Shown here one piece after another: positions 1 through 8,031 of a stretch of DNA of 64,000 nucleotides. Made by a program: the position numbers and the translations under genes. Source of the DNA: Actinoallomurus liliacearum. GTDB taxonomy: Bacteria; Actinomycetota; Actinomycetes; Streptosporangiales; Streptosporangiaceae. The DNA is taken from contig NZ_BAABHJ010000005.1 in the NCBI RefSeq assembly GCF_039542035.1, forward strand, positions 930,001-994,000, read 5' to 3'. A model generated the notes under the pieces. That model did no database searches. It was not told the origin of the DNA and was given only the letters and a program-made list of their open reading frames with translations. Every line of letters begins with the position of its first letter. The first letter of the stretch is position 1.

Positions 1-394
1 CCACAGCGACCGCGGCCACCGTACGGAACGGCCGGTGCACGGCCACCGTGAACAGCGCGATGCACCCCGCCCCGGAGACGCTCGCCGAGGCCAGGCTCAC
101 CACGCCCAGGGCGACCGCGAGCTCCACAGGGTGGCGCCGGCGCCACCACAGCGCGAGGCAGCCGAGCGCGCCGATCAGCACGTCGGGCAGCCGCGGCGGA
201 TGATGGACCCCTGAAGACCCGTGGGAGGTCGCGAACAGCATGAAGCCCCCGAAGAGCACCGCCAGCACGAAGCAGGCGATGTCGACCGCCCAGTCGCGAG
301 CGGACCGGGGGACCCGCTCGGCCGGGTCGGGGGCCGCGAGCAGGGCGGGGAGGAGGGACGGGTGGTCGGGGCGGGACACCGCCATACCGCTCAT
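1..394 (-). CDS. Sensor histidine kinase, N-terminal part (cut by window edge)
   Basis: A minus-strand frame starts with ATG at 394 (MSGMAVSRPDHPSLL; a second ATG lies at 385) and stays open to the window edge, giving about 131 residues. It reads as a short hydrophilic leader with an arginine pair, then hydrophobic helices: DIACFVLAVLFGGFML, LIGALGCLALWWRRRHP and a further segment. The order 'DxxxFxLAxxxG... ALxWRRRxP' is the usual N-terminal membrane sensor region of actinobacterial NarL-type two-component histidine kinases. The HisKA_3 and ATPase domains would lie beyond the edge, so the assignment rests on the sensor region only. An uncharacterised membrane protein is the alternative. Confidence 0.6.
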   Translation of the reverse strand, partial: MSGMAVSRPDHPSLLPALLAAPDPAERVPRSARDWAVDIACFVLAVLFGGFMLFATSHGSSGVHHPPRLPDVLIGALGCLALWWRRRHPVELAVALGVVSLASASVSGAGCIALFTVAVHRPFRTVAAVAV

Positions 395-513
395 GGTCCC
401 CAACGGTAGGTCCCCGCCCGGCGGACCGGCATCGGCCGAAAGTCGACTCCGCCGTGACCTCGGTCGAGGCCGCGGATCCGTACGGCCACGCCGGGCGGGT
501 TCGTCCACGAGCG

Positions 514-2175
514 TCAGAGCCCGAGGACTCCGGCGAGGTCGTCGCGGAGCGCGGCGAGCGCGGCGTCGGCGGTCGTACGGGCCTCGGCGACGGAACCGGT
601 CACCGGCTCGACGACCTCGAGGTAGCACTTGAGCTTCGGCTCGGTGCCGGACGGACGGACGACGACACGGCCGCCCTCCGACAGCCGGAAGCGCAGGCCG
701 TTCGTCGGCGGGAGGCCGCCCAGCCCGGCGGACAGGTCGTCGACGTCCGTCACCGTACGGCCGCCGAGCCGGTCCGGCGGTGTGGCGCGCAGCCGGTCCA
801 TCGCGTCCGTGATCAGCGACAGGTCGGCCACGCGTACCGACAGCTGCGCGGTCGCGTGCAGGCCGTAGCGGCGCGCCTGGTCGTCGAGGAGGTCGAGGAG
901 CGTACGGCCCTCGGCCTTCGCCTCGGCGGCGAGCGCGGCGACGGCCAGCGCGGCGCCGATGCCGTCCTTGTCGCGTACGGGGACGCCGTCGTCACCGCCG
1001 ACGCAGTAGCCCAGGGCCTCCTCGTAGCCGTACACGAGCCGGTCGTGGACGGTGCCCGCCTTCATGATCCACTTGAAGCCGGTCAGTGACTCGGCGTACC
1101 GCACGCCGTGCGCGGCCGCGATCTTGCCGAGCAGCGACGAGGACACGATCGTCGTGACGACGAGCCGGTCGGCGCCGCTCGTGTGCCGCAGGACGTGCTC
1201 GGCCAGCAGCCCGCCGACCTCGTCCCCGGTCAGCATCCGCCCGCCCACGGCCACCGCGCAGCGGTCGGCGTCCGGGTCGTTCGCGATGACCAGGTCGTGG
1301 CCCTTGCCCAGGTCGAGGGCCAGGTCCATCGCGCCCGGCTCCTCGGGGTTGGGGAAGGCGACGGTCGGGAAGTCCGGGTCGGGCCGGGACTGCTCGGCGA
1401 CGACGTCCGGCGGCACGAACCCGTTCCACGCGAACGCGCGGGCCAGCACCTCCCCGCCCACCCCGTGCAGCGGCGTGTAGGCGGCCGAGACGTCCCGCGC
1501 GGTGCCGAGCGGGAGCCGCGACAGCGCGTGCAGGTAGGCCTCGACGATGCCGTCGTCGAGGGCGTTCCACTCCACGCCGCGCGGCAGCTCGTCGATCCGC
1601 CCGACCGCGTCGATCGACCGGGAGATCTCCGCGTCCAGCGGCGGGATGATCTGGGCGCCGTCGCCCCAGTACACCTTGTAGCCGTTGTCGCGCGGCGGGT
1701 TGTGGCTGGCGGTCACCATGACGCCCGCGTCCGCGCCGAGGAAGCGGACGGCGTACGCGAGGACCGGCGTCGGCAGCGGCCGCGGCATCAGGTGCACCGT
1801 GACGCCCGCCCCGGCGAGCACCGCGGCGGAGTCCTCGGCGAAGACGTCGGACTTGTGCCGCGCGTCGTAGCCGATCACCACGGAGGCCCCGTTGCCGGGC
1901 CGCTCGAAGCGTTCGGCCGCGTCCTCGGAGGTGAGCACGGCGGCGAGGCCGGCGGCGGCCCGCATGACCGTCACCCGGTTCATGCGGTTCGGGCCGGCCC
2001 CGAGCTCGCCGCGCAGGCCCGCCGTGCCGAACTCCAGCTTCGCCCCGAACCGCTCGGCCAGCGCCGCCTCGTCGCCCAGCAGGGCCCGCAGTTCCTCGCG
2101 GGTCTCGGGGTCGGGGTCCTGGTCCAGCCACTCCTCGGCCTGCCGCCGGTAACCGTCGCTCACGTGTCCGTCCAT
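514..2175 (-). CDS. pmmB: Phosphomannomutase/phosphoglucomutase family enzyme
   Basis: 553-aa alpha-D-phosphohexomutase that moves a phosphate between C1 and C6 of a hexose phosphate in the cytosol, feeding mannose or glucose donors for the envelope. All four active-site elements are visible: the phosphoserine loop TASHNPPRDNGYKVY, the metal loop DPDADRCA, the sugar-specificity loop GYEEALGYC and the phosphate-binding RPSGTEPKLKCYLEV near the C-terminus. The length is normal for the long actinobacterial form. It lies 12 bp downstream of the purine nucleoside phosphorylase gene on the same strand, an order also known in mycobacteria (deoD-pmmB). The exact sugar (mannose, glucose or ribose phosphate) cannot be told from sequence. 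Start ATG at 2175 (MDGHVSDGYRR). Confidence 0.93.
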   Translation of the reverse strand: MDGHVSDGYRRQAEEWLDQDPDPETREELRALLGDEAALAERFGAKLEFGTAGLRGELGAGPNRMNRVTVMRAAAGLAAVLTSEDAAERFERPGNGASVVIGYDARHKSDVFAEDSAAVLAGAGVTVHLMPRPLPTPVLAYAVRFLGADAGVMVTASHNPPRDNGYKVYWGDGAQIIPPLDAEISRSIDAVGRIDELPRGVEWNALDDGIVEAYLHALSRLPLGTARDVSAAYTPLHGVGGEVLARAFAWNGFVPPDVVAEQSRPDPDFPTVAFPNPEEPGAMDLALDLGKGHDLVIANDPDADRCAVAVGGRMLTGDEVGGLLAEHVLRHTSGADRLVVTTIVSSSLLGKIAAAHGVRYAESLTGFKWIMKAGTVHDRLVYGYEEALGYCVGGDDGVPVRDKDGIGAALAVAALAAEAKAEGRTLLDLLDDQARRYGLHATAQLSVRVADLSLITDAMDRLRATPPDRLGGRTVTDVDDLSAGLGGLPPTNGLRFRLSEGGRVVVRPSGTEPKLKCYLEVVEPVTGSVAEARTTADAALAALRDDLAGVLGL

Positions 2176-2187
2176 TCCGATGAAGGC

Positions 2188-2988
2188 TCAGAGGGCCCGC
2201 AGGGCCTTGCCGAGGAGTCCGCCCATCCGCTCGGCGGCGGCCCGCCCGGCGGCCAGCACCTCCTGATGGTCCAGCGGCTCGCCGGTCAGGCCGGCGGCGA
2301 TGTTCGTCACCAGGGAGATGCCCAGCACGTCCGCGCCGCCCTCACGCGCCGCGATCGTCTCCAGGACGGTGGACATGCCGACCAGGTCCGCGCCCATCGT
2401 GCGGAGCATGCGGATCTCCGCCGGCGTCTCGTACGACGGGCCGGGCAGCGCGGCGTAGACGCCCTCGGCGAGCGTCGGGTCGATCTCCTTGACGAGCGAC
2501 CGCAGGGCGGGGGAGTACGCCTCGGTCATGTCGATGAAGGTCGGACCGGAGATCGGGTTCTGGCCGGTGAGGTTCAGGTGGTCGCTGATCAGGACCGGGT
2601 CGCCGACCTTCTGCCACTCCGGGCGGGTGCCGCCCGCGGCGTTGGTGAGCACGACCGTCTTGACCCCGGCGGCCAGCGCCGTGCGGATGCCGTGCACGAC
2701 CGGCCGCACGCCCCGCCCCTCGTACAGGTGGGTGCGGCCGAGGAAGACCAGCGCCCGCCGCGTGCCCACCTCGATGACGCGGATCGTGCCCGCGTGGCCC
2801 GGCACGCCCGGCTCGGCGAAGCCGGGAAGCTCGGTGACGGGGAACTCGTCGGCGGGCGCGCCCAGCGTGTTCGCCGCCGGAACCCAGCCGGACCCCATCA
2901 CGAGGGCGACGTCGAAGGAGTCGGCGGTCAGGCGTCGCTTCAGCGCGTCGGCCGCCGATCGGGCCAGTTCGTAGGCGTCATTGCTCAC
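2188..2988 (-). CDS. deoD: Purine-nucleoside phosphorylase (trimeric type)
   Basis: 266-aa enzyme of purine salvage: purine (deoxy)ribonucleoside plus phosphate gives base plus (deoxy)ribose-1-phosphate. It carries the class-II trimeric signatures: the phosphate-binding ALVMGSGWV near residue 30, FLGRTHLYEGRG, VLTNAAGGTRPEW, the base-binding GPSYETPAEIRML with its glutamate, GADLVGMSTVLE, and VTNIAAGLTGEPLDHQEVL with the Asn that contacts the purine. The gene follows the gamma-glutamylcyclotransferase-like gene by 33 bp and precedes the phosphohexomutase by 12 bp, so the three are probably cotranscribed. The mutase is a plausible partner for interconverting the sugar-1-phosphate product; that link is inference. 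Confidence 0.95.
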   Translation of the reverse strand: MSNDAYELARSAADALKRRLTADSFDVALVMGSGWVPAANTLGAPADEFPVTELPGFAEPGVPGHAGTIRVIEVGTRRALVFLGRTHLYEGRGVRPVVHGIRTALAAGVKTVVLTNAAGGTRPEWQKVGDPVLISDHLNLTGQNPISGPTFIDMTEAYSPALRSLVKEIDPTLAEGVYAALPGPSYETPAEIRMLRTMGADLVGMSTVLETIAAREGGADVLGISLVTNIAAGLTGEPLDHQEVLAAGRAAAERMGGLLGKALRAL

Positions 2989-3021
2989 AAGCGGACAGAC
3001 TACCCACGCCGAACGCGCTGC

Positions 3022-3474
3022 TCAGTCGCCGAGCGACTTGCACGGCCGGGTGCGCAGATCCTTGACGTAGTCGTCGGGCGCCCCGGCCCTCTCCGCGGCG
3101 TCCGCGAGGATGCCGAGATACCGCGCCGACGGGAGCCCGCCCTCGTAGGCGTCGAGCACGTAGAGCCACGCGAGGACGTCGCCGTCGAGGGTGGCGATCC
3201 GCACCCGGATCTTCCGGTAGACGCCGAGGGCCGCCCCCTCCCACTCGTCCAGGGCCTGCTCGTCGAACTCGGGGACGTCGTAGAGCACGACGAAGACGTG
3301 CTCGTCGGCGTCCTCGACCACCGTGGCGAGGGCGCCTTCGAAGCCGACGTTCTCACCGCCGAAGGTCAGCCGCCAGCCCTGGAGCCAGCCGGTCGTGCGC
3401 AGGGGCGAGTGCGGAGCGCGCTGCGCCATCTGTGCGGGATCCATGTTGGAGGCGTACGCCGCGTACAAGGCCAC
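3022..3474 (-). CDS. Gamma-glutamylcyclotransferase-like (AIG2/GGCT fold) protein
   Basis: 150-aa protein starting MALYAAYASNMDP, which fits the GGCT-fold motif 'YxSNL/M' that binds the gamma-glutamyl moiety. The conserved LDEWEG around residues 75-80 supplies the expected catalytic glutamate. Family members release pyroglutamate from gamma-glutamyl peptides or amines, and the substrate here is unknown. It is the first gene of the minus-strand set GGCT-PNP-phosphohexomutase and is divergent from lpdA across about 70 bp (3475-3544), which must hold both promoters. I see no odd feature in the protein. Confidence 0.82.
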   Translation of the reverse strand: MALYAAYASNMDPAQMAQRAPHSPLRTTGWLQGWRLTFGGENVGFEGALATVVEDADEHVFVVLYDVPEFDEQALDEWEGAALGVYRKIRVRIATLDGDVLAWLYVLDAYEGGLPSARYLGILADAAERAGAPDDYVKDLRTRPCKSLGD

Positions 3475-3544
3475 GGTCGCCCAGCGTACGGCCTTAACGG
3501 ACGCGACGGCGCGTCAACCCCGGGAGTGCGGGAGAATGACCGAT

Positions 3545-4930
3545 ATGACACGCGTAGCCATCATCGGAGGCGGCCCCGGCGGCTACGAATCCGCCCTGGT
3601 CGCCGCACAGCTCGGCGCCGACGTCACGCTCGTGGAACGCGACGGGCCCGGTGGGGCCTGTGTCCTCACCGACTGCGTTCCGTCCAAGACACTGATCGCG
3701 ACGTCCACCCGCATGGCCGTCCTGTCGGAGTCGGCGTCCCTCGGCGTCCGGTTCTCCGGCGGCCCGGACGGCGAGGTCGGCGGGCCGGAGGTCGATCTTC
3801 CGCTGGTCAACAAGCGGGTCAAGGAGCTGGCCTGGGCCCAGTCCGCCGACATCGAGGACCGCGTCGCGGACGAGGGCGTCCGGATCATCCGCGGCGAGGG
3901 ACGGCTCGTCGACCCGCAGATCGTGGCCGTCGGCGACGAGCGGATCCACGCGGACGTCGTACTGATCGCCACCGGCGCGACGCCACGGGTGCTGCCCGGC
4001 GCGGAGCCCGACGGCGAGCGCATCCTCAACTGGCGTCAGCTGTACGAACTGCCCGAGCTGCCCGAGGACCTCATCGTCGTGGGCTCCGGCGTCACCGGCG
4101 CCGAGTTCGCCGGCGCGTACCTCGCGCTCGGCTCGCGCGTCACCCTCGTCTCCTCCCGCGACCACGTGCTGCCGAACGAGGACGAGGACGCCGCGCGGGT
4201 CCTCGAGGAGGTCTTCCAGCGGCGTGGCATGAACCTCCTGGCCCGCTCCCGGGCCGCCGGGGTGAAGCGCACCGGCGACGGCGTCGAGGTGACGCTCACC
4301 GACGGCCGTACGGTCACCGGCTCGCACTGCCTCATGACGGTCGGCATGGTGCCCAACACGCACGGGATGGGCCTGGAGGAGGCCGGCGTACGGCTCGACG
4401 AGCGCGGGTTCGTGCAGGTCGACAAGGTCTCCCGCACGTCGGCGCCGCACGTGTACGCCGCCGGGGACTGCACCGGCGTGCTGATGCTCGCCTCGGTCGC
4501 CGCCATGCAGGGCCGGATCGCGATGTGGCACGCCCTCGGCGAGGCCGTGCAGCCGCTCAAGCTCGGCTGGGTCGCGGCCAACATCTTCACCGACCCGGAG
4601 GTCGCCACGGTCGGCGTGTCCCAGGCGCAGATCGACTCCGGCGAGGTCCCGGCCCGGATCGTGAAGCTGCCCCTCGCCACCAACCCGCGCGCGAAGATGC
4701 AGGGCTTCCTGGACGGCTTCGTGAAGATCTTCTGCCGGCCGGCCACCGGCATCGTGCTCGGCGGCGTGATCGTCGCGCCCCGCGCCGGCGAGTTGATCCT
4801 CGGCCTGTCCGTCGCGGTGCAGCAGCACCTGACCGTCGACCAGGTCGCCCACACGTTCGCGGTGTACCCGTCCGTGTCCGGCAGCATCACCGAGGCCGCC
4901 CGCCGCCTGATGCAGGAGTCGGCCTACTGA
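3545..4930 (+). CDS. lpdA: NAD(P)H-quinone dehydrogenase, LpdA-type flavoprotein disulfide reductase
   Basis: 461-aa two-dinucleotide-binding-domain flavoprotein: FAD motif VAIIGGGPGGYESALVAAQ at the N-terminus, NAD(P) motif LIVVGSGVTGAEFAGAYLAL, second FAD motif HVYAAGDCTGV and a C-terminal dimerisation domain. Overall it follows mycobacterial LpdA, which reduces quinones with NAD(P)H rather than lipoamide. The redox site GGACVLTDCVPSKT keeps both cysteines (C-x4-C). Mycobacterial LpdA is known to lack one of them. The C-terminal catalytic His of true lipoamide dehydrogenases is missing: the region reads AVYPSVSGSITEAARRLM. I chose ATG 3545 because GGAG lies 10 bp upstream; ATG 3536 (adding MTD) is also possible. 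No dehydrogenase-complex genes are nearby. Confidence 0.88.
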   Translation: MTRVAIIGGGPGGYESALVAAQLGADVTLVERDGPGGACVLTDCVPSKTLIATSTRMAVLSESASLGVRFSGGPDGEVGGPEVDLPLVNKRVKELAWAQSADIEDRVADEGVRIIRGEGRLVDPQIVAVGDERIHADVVLIATGATPRVLPGAEPDGERILNWRQLYELPELPEDLIVVGSGVTGAEFAGAYLALGSRVTLVSSRDHVLPNEDEDAARVLEEVFQRRGMNLLARSRAAGVKRTGDGVEVTLTDGRTVTGSHCLMTVGMVPNTHGMGLEEAGVRLDERGFVQVDKVSRTSAPHVYAAGDCTGVLMLASVAAMQGRIAMWHALGEAVQPLKLGWVAANIFTDPEVATVGVSQAQIDSGEVPARIVKLPLATNPRAKMQGFLDGFVKIFCRPATGIVLGGVIVAPRAGELILGLSVAVQQHLTVDQVAHTFAVYPSVSGSITEAARRLMQESAY

Positions 4931-4936
4931 TCCGCG

Positions 4937-4984
4937 CCAACCGGCCCGTGGCGGCGGGACCCGGCCCAACCGGCCCGTGGCGGC
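4937..4984. repeat. 19-bp direct repeat, two copies
   Basis: CCAACCGGCCCGTGGCGGC occurs at 4937-4955 and again at 4966-4984, a 29-bp period, in the short gap between the convergent lpdA and gntR stops. A degenerate third copy (CCTAACGGCCGGTGGCG) runs into the gntR stop. No strong hairpin with a T-tract is seen, so its role as a terminator is uncertain. Confidence 0.6.
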
Positions 4985-4994
4985 AACAGCGGGC

Positions 4995-5753
4995 CTAACG
5001 GCCGGTGGCGCCCCACGTGAGGGACAGGCCGGTCGCGGCGCGGTCGGTGCTGATCTCCATCATGCTCCCGAGGATGGTGGCGTGGTCGTCGACGACGGCG
5101 GCGCCGTCGAGCGTGTAGGTGATCCGCTCACTCGTGAACACCGGGCTGCCCGCCGGCTCCTCCAGGTGCTCCGCGAGGGCGGCGTCCAGCAGCCCGGGAC
5201 GGATCGTCTCGGCGGCGCGGGCCACCGCGACCCCGGCGTCGGCGAGCGCGCCGTACAGCGAGACGCCGGTGAAGTCACGGTCGCGAACCCGCTCGGCGTA
5301 CGGCTGCCGGACCCAGGACACCTGATGGATCGCGGGGCGCCCCGCGAACTCGCGTAGCCGCTCCAGCCGCAGCGCCGTCTCGCCGGGCCGGGCGCGCAGC
5401 CGCGCGGCGACGCCGGCCGGAACCTTGCGCACGGACCGCCCGAGCACCACCGTGCGCACCTCGTGTCCCTGCTCCCGCAGATCGTCGGCGAGGCTCCGGA
5501 GCGACCCGAGCTGGTACGCCAGGTGCGGCGGCGCGACGTACGTGCCGCGCCCGTGCCGCTGCACGATCAGCCCCTCGTCGCTGAGCCGCCGCAGCGCCTG
5601 CCGGAGCGTCATCAGGGTCACCCCGTACGAGGCGCTCAGCTCGCGCTGTGGAGGGAGCGCCTCACCCGGGGCGTAGTGACCCGCGCGGATCTTCGCGGCG
5701 AGATCGGCGGCGATGGTGCGGTACCTCGCCTCGTGGCCGGTGTCCCGGGCCAT
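4995..5753 (-). CDS. GntR/HutC-family (UTRA) transcriptional regulator
   Basis: 252-aa regulator. The N-terminal winged helix is clear (YRTIAADLAAKIRAGHYAPG, LPPQRELSASYGVT, TLRQALRRLSDEGLI, GRGTYV). It is followed by a UTRA effector-binding domain (about residues 95-240) with the family's LRLERLR, SWVRQPYAE, SLYGALADAGV and SERITYTLDGAAVVD. It is the last gene of a minus-strand operon, 35 bp after trpA. The obvious candidate target is the 30-bp palindrome in front of trpB at 7821-7850, which would make the operon autoregulated; that is inference. The ligand is unknown. Start ATG 5753. Confidence 0.9.
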   Translation of the reverse strand: MARDTGHEARYRTIAADLAAKIRAGHYAPGEALPPQRELSASYGVTLMTLRQALRRLSDEGLIVQRHGRGTYVAPPHLAYQLGSLRSLADDLREQGHEVRTVVLGRSVRKVPAGVAARLRARPGETALRLERLREFAGRPAIHQVSWVRQPYAERVRDRDFTGVSLYGALADAGVAVARAAETIRPGLLDAALAEHLEEPAGSPVFTSERITYTLDGAAVVDDHATILGSMMEISTDRAATGLSLTWGATGR

Positions 5754-5788
5754 CGGCCTCCCTCTTCTCCGCGCGGCTCGCCGTGCGC

Positions 5789-6592
5789 TCAGGTCTTCTC
5801 GTCGAGTGCTCGGCGAATCTTAACCAGGAAGGCTCCGACGTCGTCCGGTCTGGACCCGTCCAGCACCTGCCGCATCAGCGCCGCGCCGATGACGACGCCG
5901 TCCGCGCCACGGGCGGCCGCCACCGCCTGCTCCGGGGTCGAGATGCCGAACCCGAGGAGCACGGGACGGTCGGTGCCGCGCTTGATCCGCTCGGCCGTCG
6001 TGTTCGCCGACGCGGCGAGCGTGGCCCGCTCACCGGTCGTCCCCATCAGCGAGACGGCGTAGACGAACCCGCGGCTGCGCCGGCCGATCTCCGCCAGCCG
6101 CGGTCCCGGCGTGGCGGGGGAGGCGAGCAGCGCCAGGTCGACGCCCGCGGCGGCCGCGACGTCCGTCAGCTCCCCGGCCTCGTCCACCGGCAGGTCCGGG
6201 ACGATCAGCCCGGTGACCCCCGATTCCCGCAGCGCCGCGCAGAACGCCTCCGCCCCGTCCCGCAGGACCAGGTTGTAGTACGTGCTGGCGACCAGCGGCA
6301 CGGCCGGTTCGCCCAGCGCGGCGAGGTCGGCGAGGATCCGGCGCGCCGACGCGCCCCGCGCCAGTGCCGCGCCCGAGGCCTCCTGGATCGTGGCGCCGTC
6401 GAGGGTCGGATCGCTGAACGGCAGCCCGACCTCGATCGCGTCGGCGCCCGCCTCGGCGAACGCCCGAAGGTACGCCGCCCAGTCCGGGGTGATCCCGCCG
6501 GTGAGGTAGGGCATCAGCAGCGTACGGCCCGCGTCGCGGCGCGCCCGCAGGTGCCGCTCCAGCGACCCGAGCGTCATCGTTCCGCCGTTCAC
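5789..6592 (-). CDS. trpA: Tryptophan synthase alpha subunit
   Basis: 267-aa TIM-barrel subunit that cleaves indole-3-glycerol phosphate to indole, which is channelled to TrpB. Catalytic residues are in place: the Glu in AIEVGLPFSDP and the Asp in SDPTLDG. The phosphate-binding VLLGFGISTPEQA is near the end. GTG 6592 overlaps the trpB stop in a GTGA (6589-6592), giving translational coupling; ATG 6577 (MTLGSLERH) is the alternative start. The gene stands without trpE, trpD or trpC in the window, so it belongs either to a split trp pathway or to a second copy. The downstream neighbour is a UTRA regulator. Confidence 0.94.
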   Translation of the reverse strand: MNGGTMTLGSLERHLRARRDAGRTLLMPYLTGGITPDWAAYLRAFAEAGADAIEVGLPFSDPTLDGATIQEASGAALARGASARRILADLAALGEPAVPLVASTYYNLVLRDGAEAFCAALRESGVTGLIVPDLPVDEAGELTDVAAAAGVDLALLASPATPGPRLAEIGRRSRGFVYAVSLMGTTGERATLAASANTTAERIKRGTDRPVLLGFGISTPEQAVAAARGADGVVIGAALMRQVLDGSRPDDVGAFLVKIRRALDEKT

Positions 6593-7806
6593 GCGACGAC
6601 CTCCATCAACGTCGAGATGTCCTTGTCGCCCCGCCCCGACAGGGTGAGCATCACGGTCGCGCCGGGCGGCAGCTCACCGTCGCCCGCCGCCCGGATCACC
6701 CACGCGACAGCGTGCGCCGACTCCAGCGCGGGCACGATCCCCTCGGTCCGGGCGAGGCGTACCGCCGCGTCGACGACCTCCTCGTCGGTGACCGTGACGT
6801 ACCGGGCCCGGCCCAGGTCGCGCAGGTGGGCGTGCTCGGGGCCGACCCCCGGGTAGTCCAGGCCGGCCGCGATCGAGTGGGCCTCGGTGATCTGACCGTC
6901 GTCGTCCTGCAGGAACCGCGAGCGGAAGCCGTGCAACACGCCGTCCCGGCCGAGGGTCGCTCCGGCGCCGCCCTCGGCCTCGACGCCGACGAGCCGCGCG
7001 GGACCGTCGGCGAACCCGGCGAACGTGCCCGCCGCGTTCGACCCTCCCCCCACACAGGCCACGACGCAGTCCGGCGCGCCGGCGGACAGCTCGGCGGCGC
7101 ACTGGCCACGCGCCTCCTCACCGATCACCCGCTGGAACTCCCGGACCATCCACGGGTACGGGTGCGGCCCGACGACGGAACCCATGCAGTAGTGGGAGTC
7201 CTCCAGCGCGCCCACCCAGTGGCGCATCGCCTCGCTCGTCGCGTCCTTGAGCGTGCGGCTGCCCGTCGTCACCGGGACCACCTCGGCGCCGAGCAGGCGC
7301 ATCCGGAAGACGTTCAGCGCCTGGCGCTCGATGTCGCGCTCGCCCATGAAGACCGTGGCCCGCAGGCCCAGCAGCGCCGCGGCGGTCGCGGTCGCCACCC
7401 CGTGCTGCCCGGCGCCCGTCTCGGCGATCAACCGGGTCCGGCCCATCCGGACGGCCAGCAGCGCCTGCCCCAGAACGTTGTTGATCTTGTGGGAGCCCGT
7501 GTGGGCCAGGTCCTCCCGCTTGAGCAGGACCTCCACCCCCAGCTCGGCGGACAGGCGCCGCGCCCGGGTCAGCGGCGTCGGACGGCCGACGTGCTCGGCC
7601 AGCAGCGCCGCGAGGGCGGCGCGGAACGCCGGATCGGACCAGGCCGCCCGGAAGGCGTCCTCCACCTCGCCGCACGCCGCCACCAGCGACTCCGGCACGT
7701 ACCGGCCCCCGTGGCCGCCGAACCTGCCGCGTGCCCCGGGATCCCCCATCGCCGTGGCCCGGGGGACCGCCCTCCGCGCCGCGCGCGGCCGTACGTCCGT
7801 CACCAT
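6589..7806 (-). CDS. trpB: Tryptophan synthase beta subunit
   Basis: 405-aa PLP enzyme that condenses indole with serine. The PLP lysine sits in HTGSHKINNVLGQA, the substrate loop is ETGAGQHGVATATA, the phosphate cup is GGGSNAAG, and the COMM-domain region has GSVVGPHPYPWMVREFQ. It is a TrpB1-type enzyme of normal length with about 25 extra basic residues before the usual RGRFGGHGGRYVPE. ATG 7806 is preceded by GGGAGG at about 5 bp. The untranslated leader is very short because the palindrome begins only 15 bp upstream, leaving no room for a Trp-rich leader peptide or attenuator. It is coupled to trpA through GTGA. Confidence 0.95.
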   Translation of the reverse strand: MVTDVRPRAARRAVPRATAMGDPGARGRFGGHGGRYVPESLVAACGEVEDAFRAAWSDPAFRAALAALLAEHVGRPTPLTRARRLSAELGVEVLLKREDLAHTGSHKINNVLGQALLAVRMGRTRLIAETGAGQHGVATATAAALLGLRATVFMGERDIERQALNVFRMRLLGAEVVPVTTGSRTLKDATSEAMRHWVGALEDSHYCMGSVVGPHPYPWMVREFQRVIGEEARGQCAAELSAGAPDCVVACVGGGSNAAGTFAGFADGPARLVGVEAEGGAGATLGRDGVLHGFRSRFLQDDDGQITEAHSIAAGLDYPGVGPEHAHLRDLGRARYVTVTDEEVVDAAVRLARTEGIVPALESAHAVAWVIRAAGDGELPPGATVMLTLSGRGDKDISTLMEVVA

Positions 7807-7820
7807 CTCGCCTCCCTCAG

Positions 7821-7850
7821 GTTATATAACTCATAGATGAGTTCTATAAC
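7821..7850. promoter_or_regulatory. 30-bp palindromic operator upstream of trpB
   Basis: Inverted repeat GTTATAnAACTCAT-nn-ATGAGTTnTATAAC, with one mismatched pair (position 7/24) outside the centre. It is AT-rich against a very GC-rich background and ends 15 bp before the trpB ATG, so it must overlap the promoter core. A UTRA GntR gene ends this operon, so it is the likely binding protein (inference). Confidence 0.75.
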
Positions 7851-7934
7851 TCTTTCAGTGTGACACAGGAGAGAGAGAACGCACCAGCACGTTCGTCCGG
7901 GCGACGCGTTCGCCGGGAACCCGGGCATGCGAAA

Positions 7935-7959
7935 GGCCCGGCCGGGAACCGGCCGGGCC
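7935..7959 (-). terminator. GC-rich hairpin terminator
   Basis: Perfect 11-bp stem GGCCCGGCCGG, loop GAA, and its complement. It lies about 75 bp beyond the stop of the minus-strand 96-aa membrane protein gene and about 75 bp before the trpB operator region. It is a good actinomycete-type stem. On the plus strand it is followed by AGGGGAAAAA. Confidence 0.65.
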
Positions 7960-7970
7960 AGGGGAAAAAG

Positions 7971-8017
7971 TTGTCCACAGACTGTGGACGGTCACTGTGG
8001 ACGAGCCCTGTGGATTA
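7971..8017. repeat. Cluster of four DnaA-box-like 9-mers
   Basis: TTGTCCACA at 7971-7979 matches the actinobacterial DnaA-box consensus exactly. Three TGTGGAxxx sites follow on the other strand at 7983, 7996 and 8009, spaced exactly 13 bp apart. The first two sites form a 17-bp palindrome (GTCCACAGACTGTGGAC, 7973-7989). The cluster lies in the gap between the hairpin at 7935-7959 and the stop codon at 8032. Confidence 0.6.
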
Positions 8018-8031
8018 CGCGGAACGCCAGG

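Noticed and set aside
1108..4998. Very long open frame on the plus strand (about 1300 codons) across three minus-strand genes and lpdA
   Set aside because: It is antisense to, or out of frame with, clear enzymes, has Arg/Ala-rich low-complexity translation and no family motif; a GC-skew shadow.
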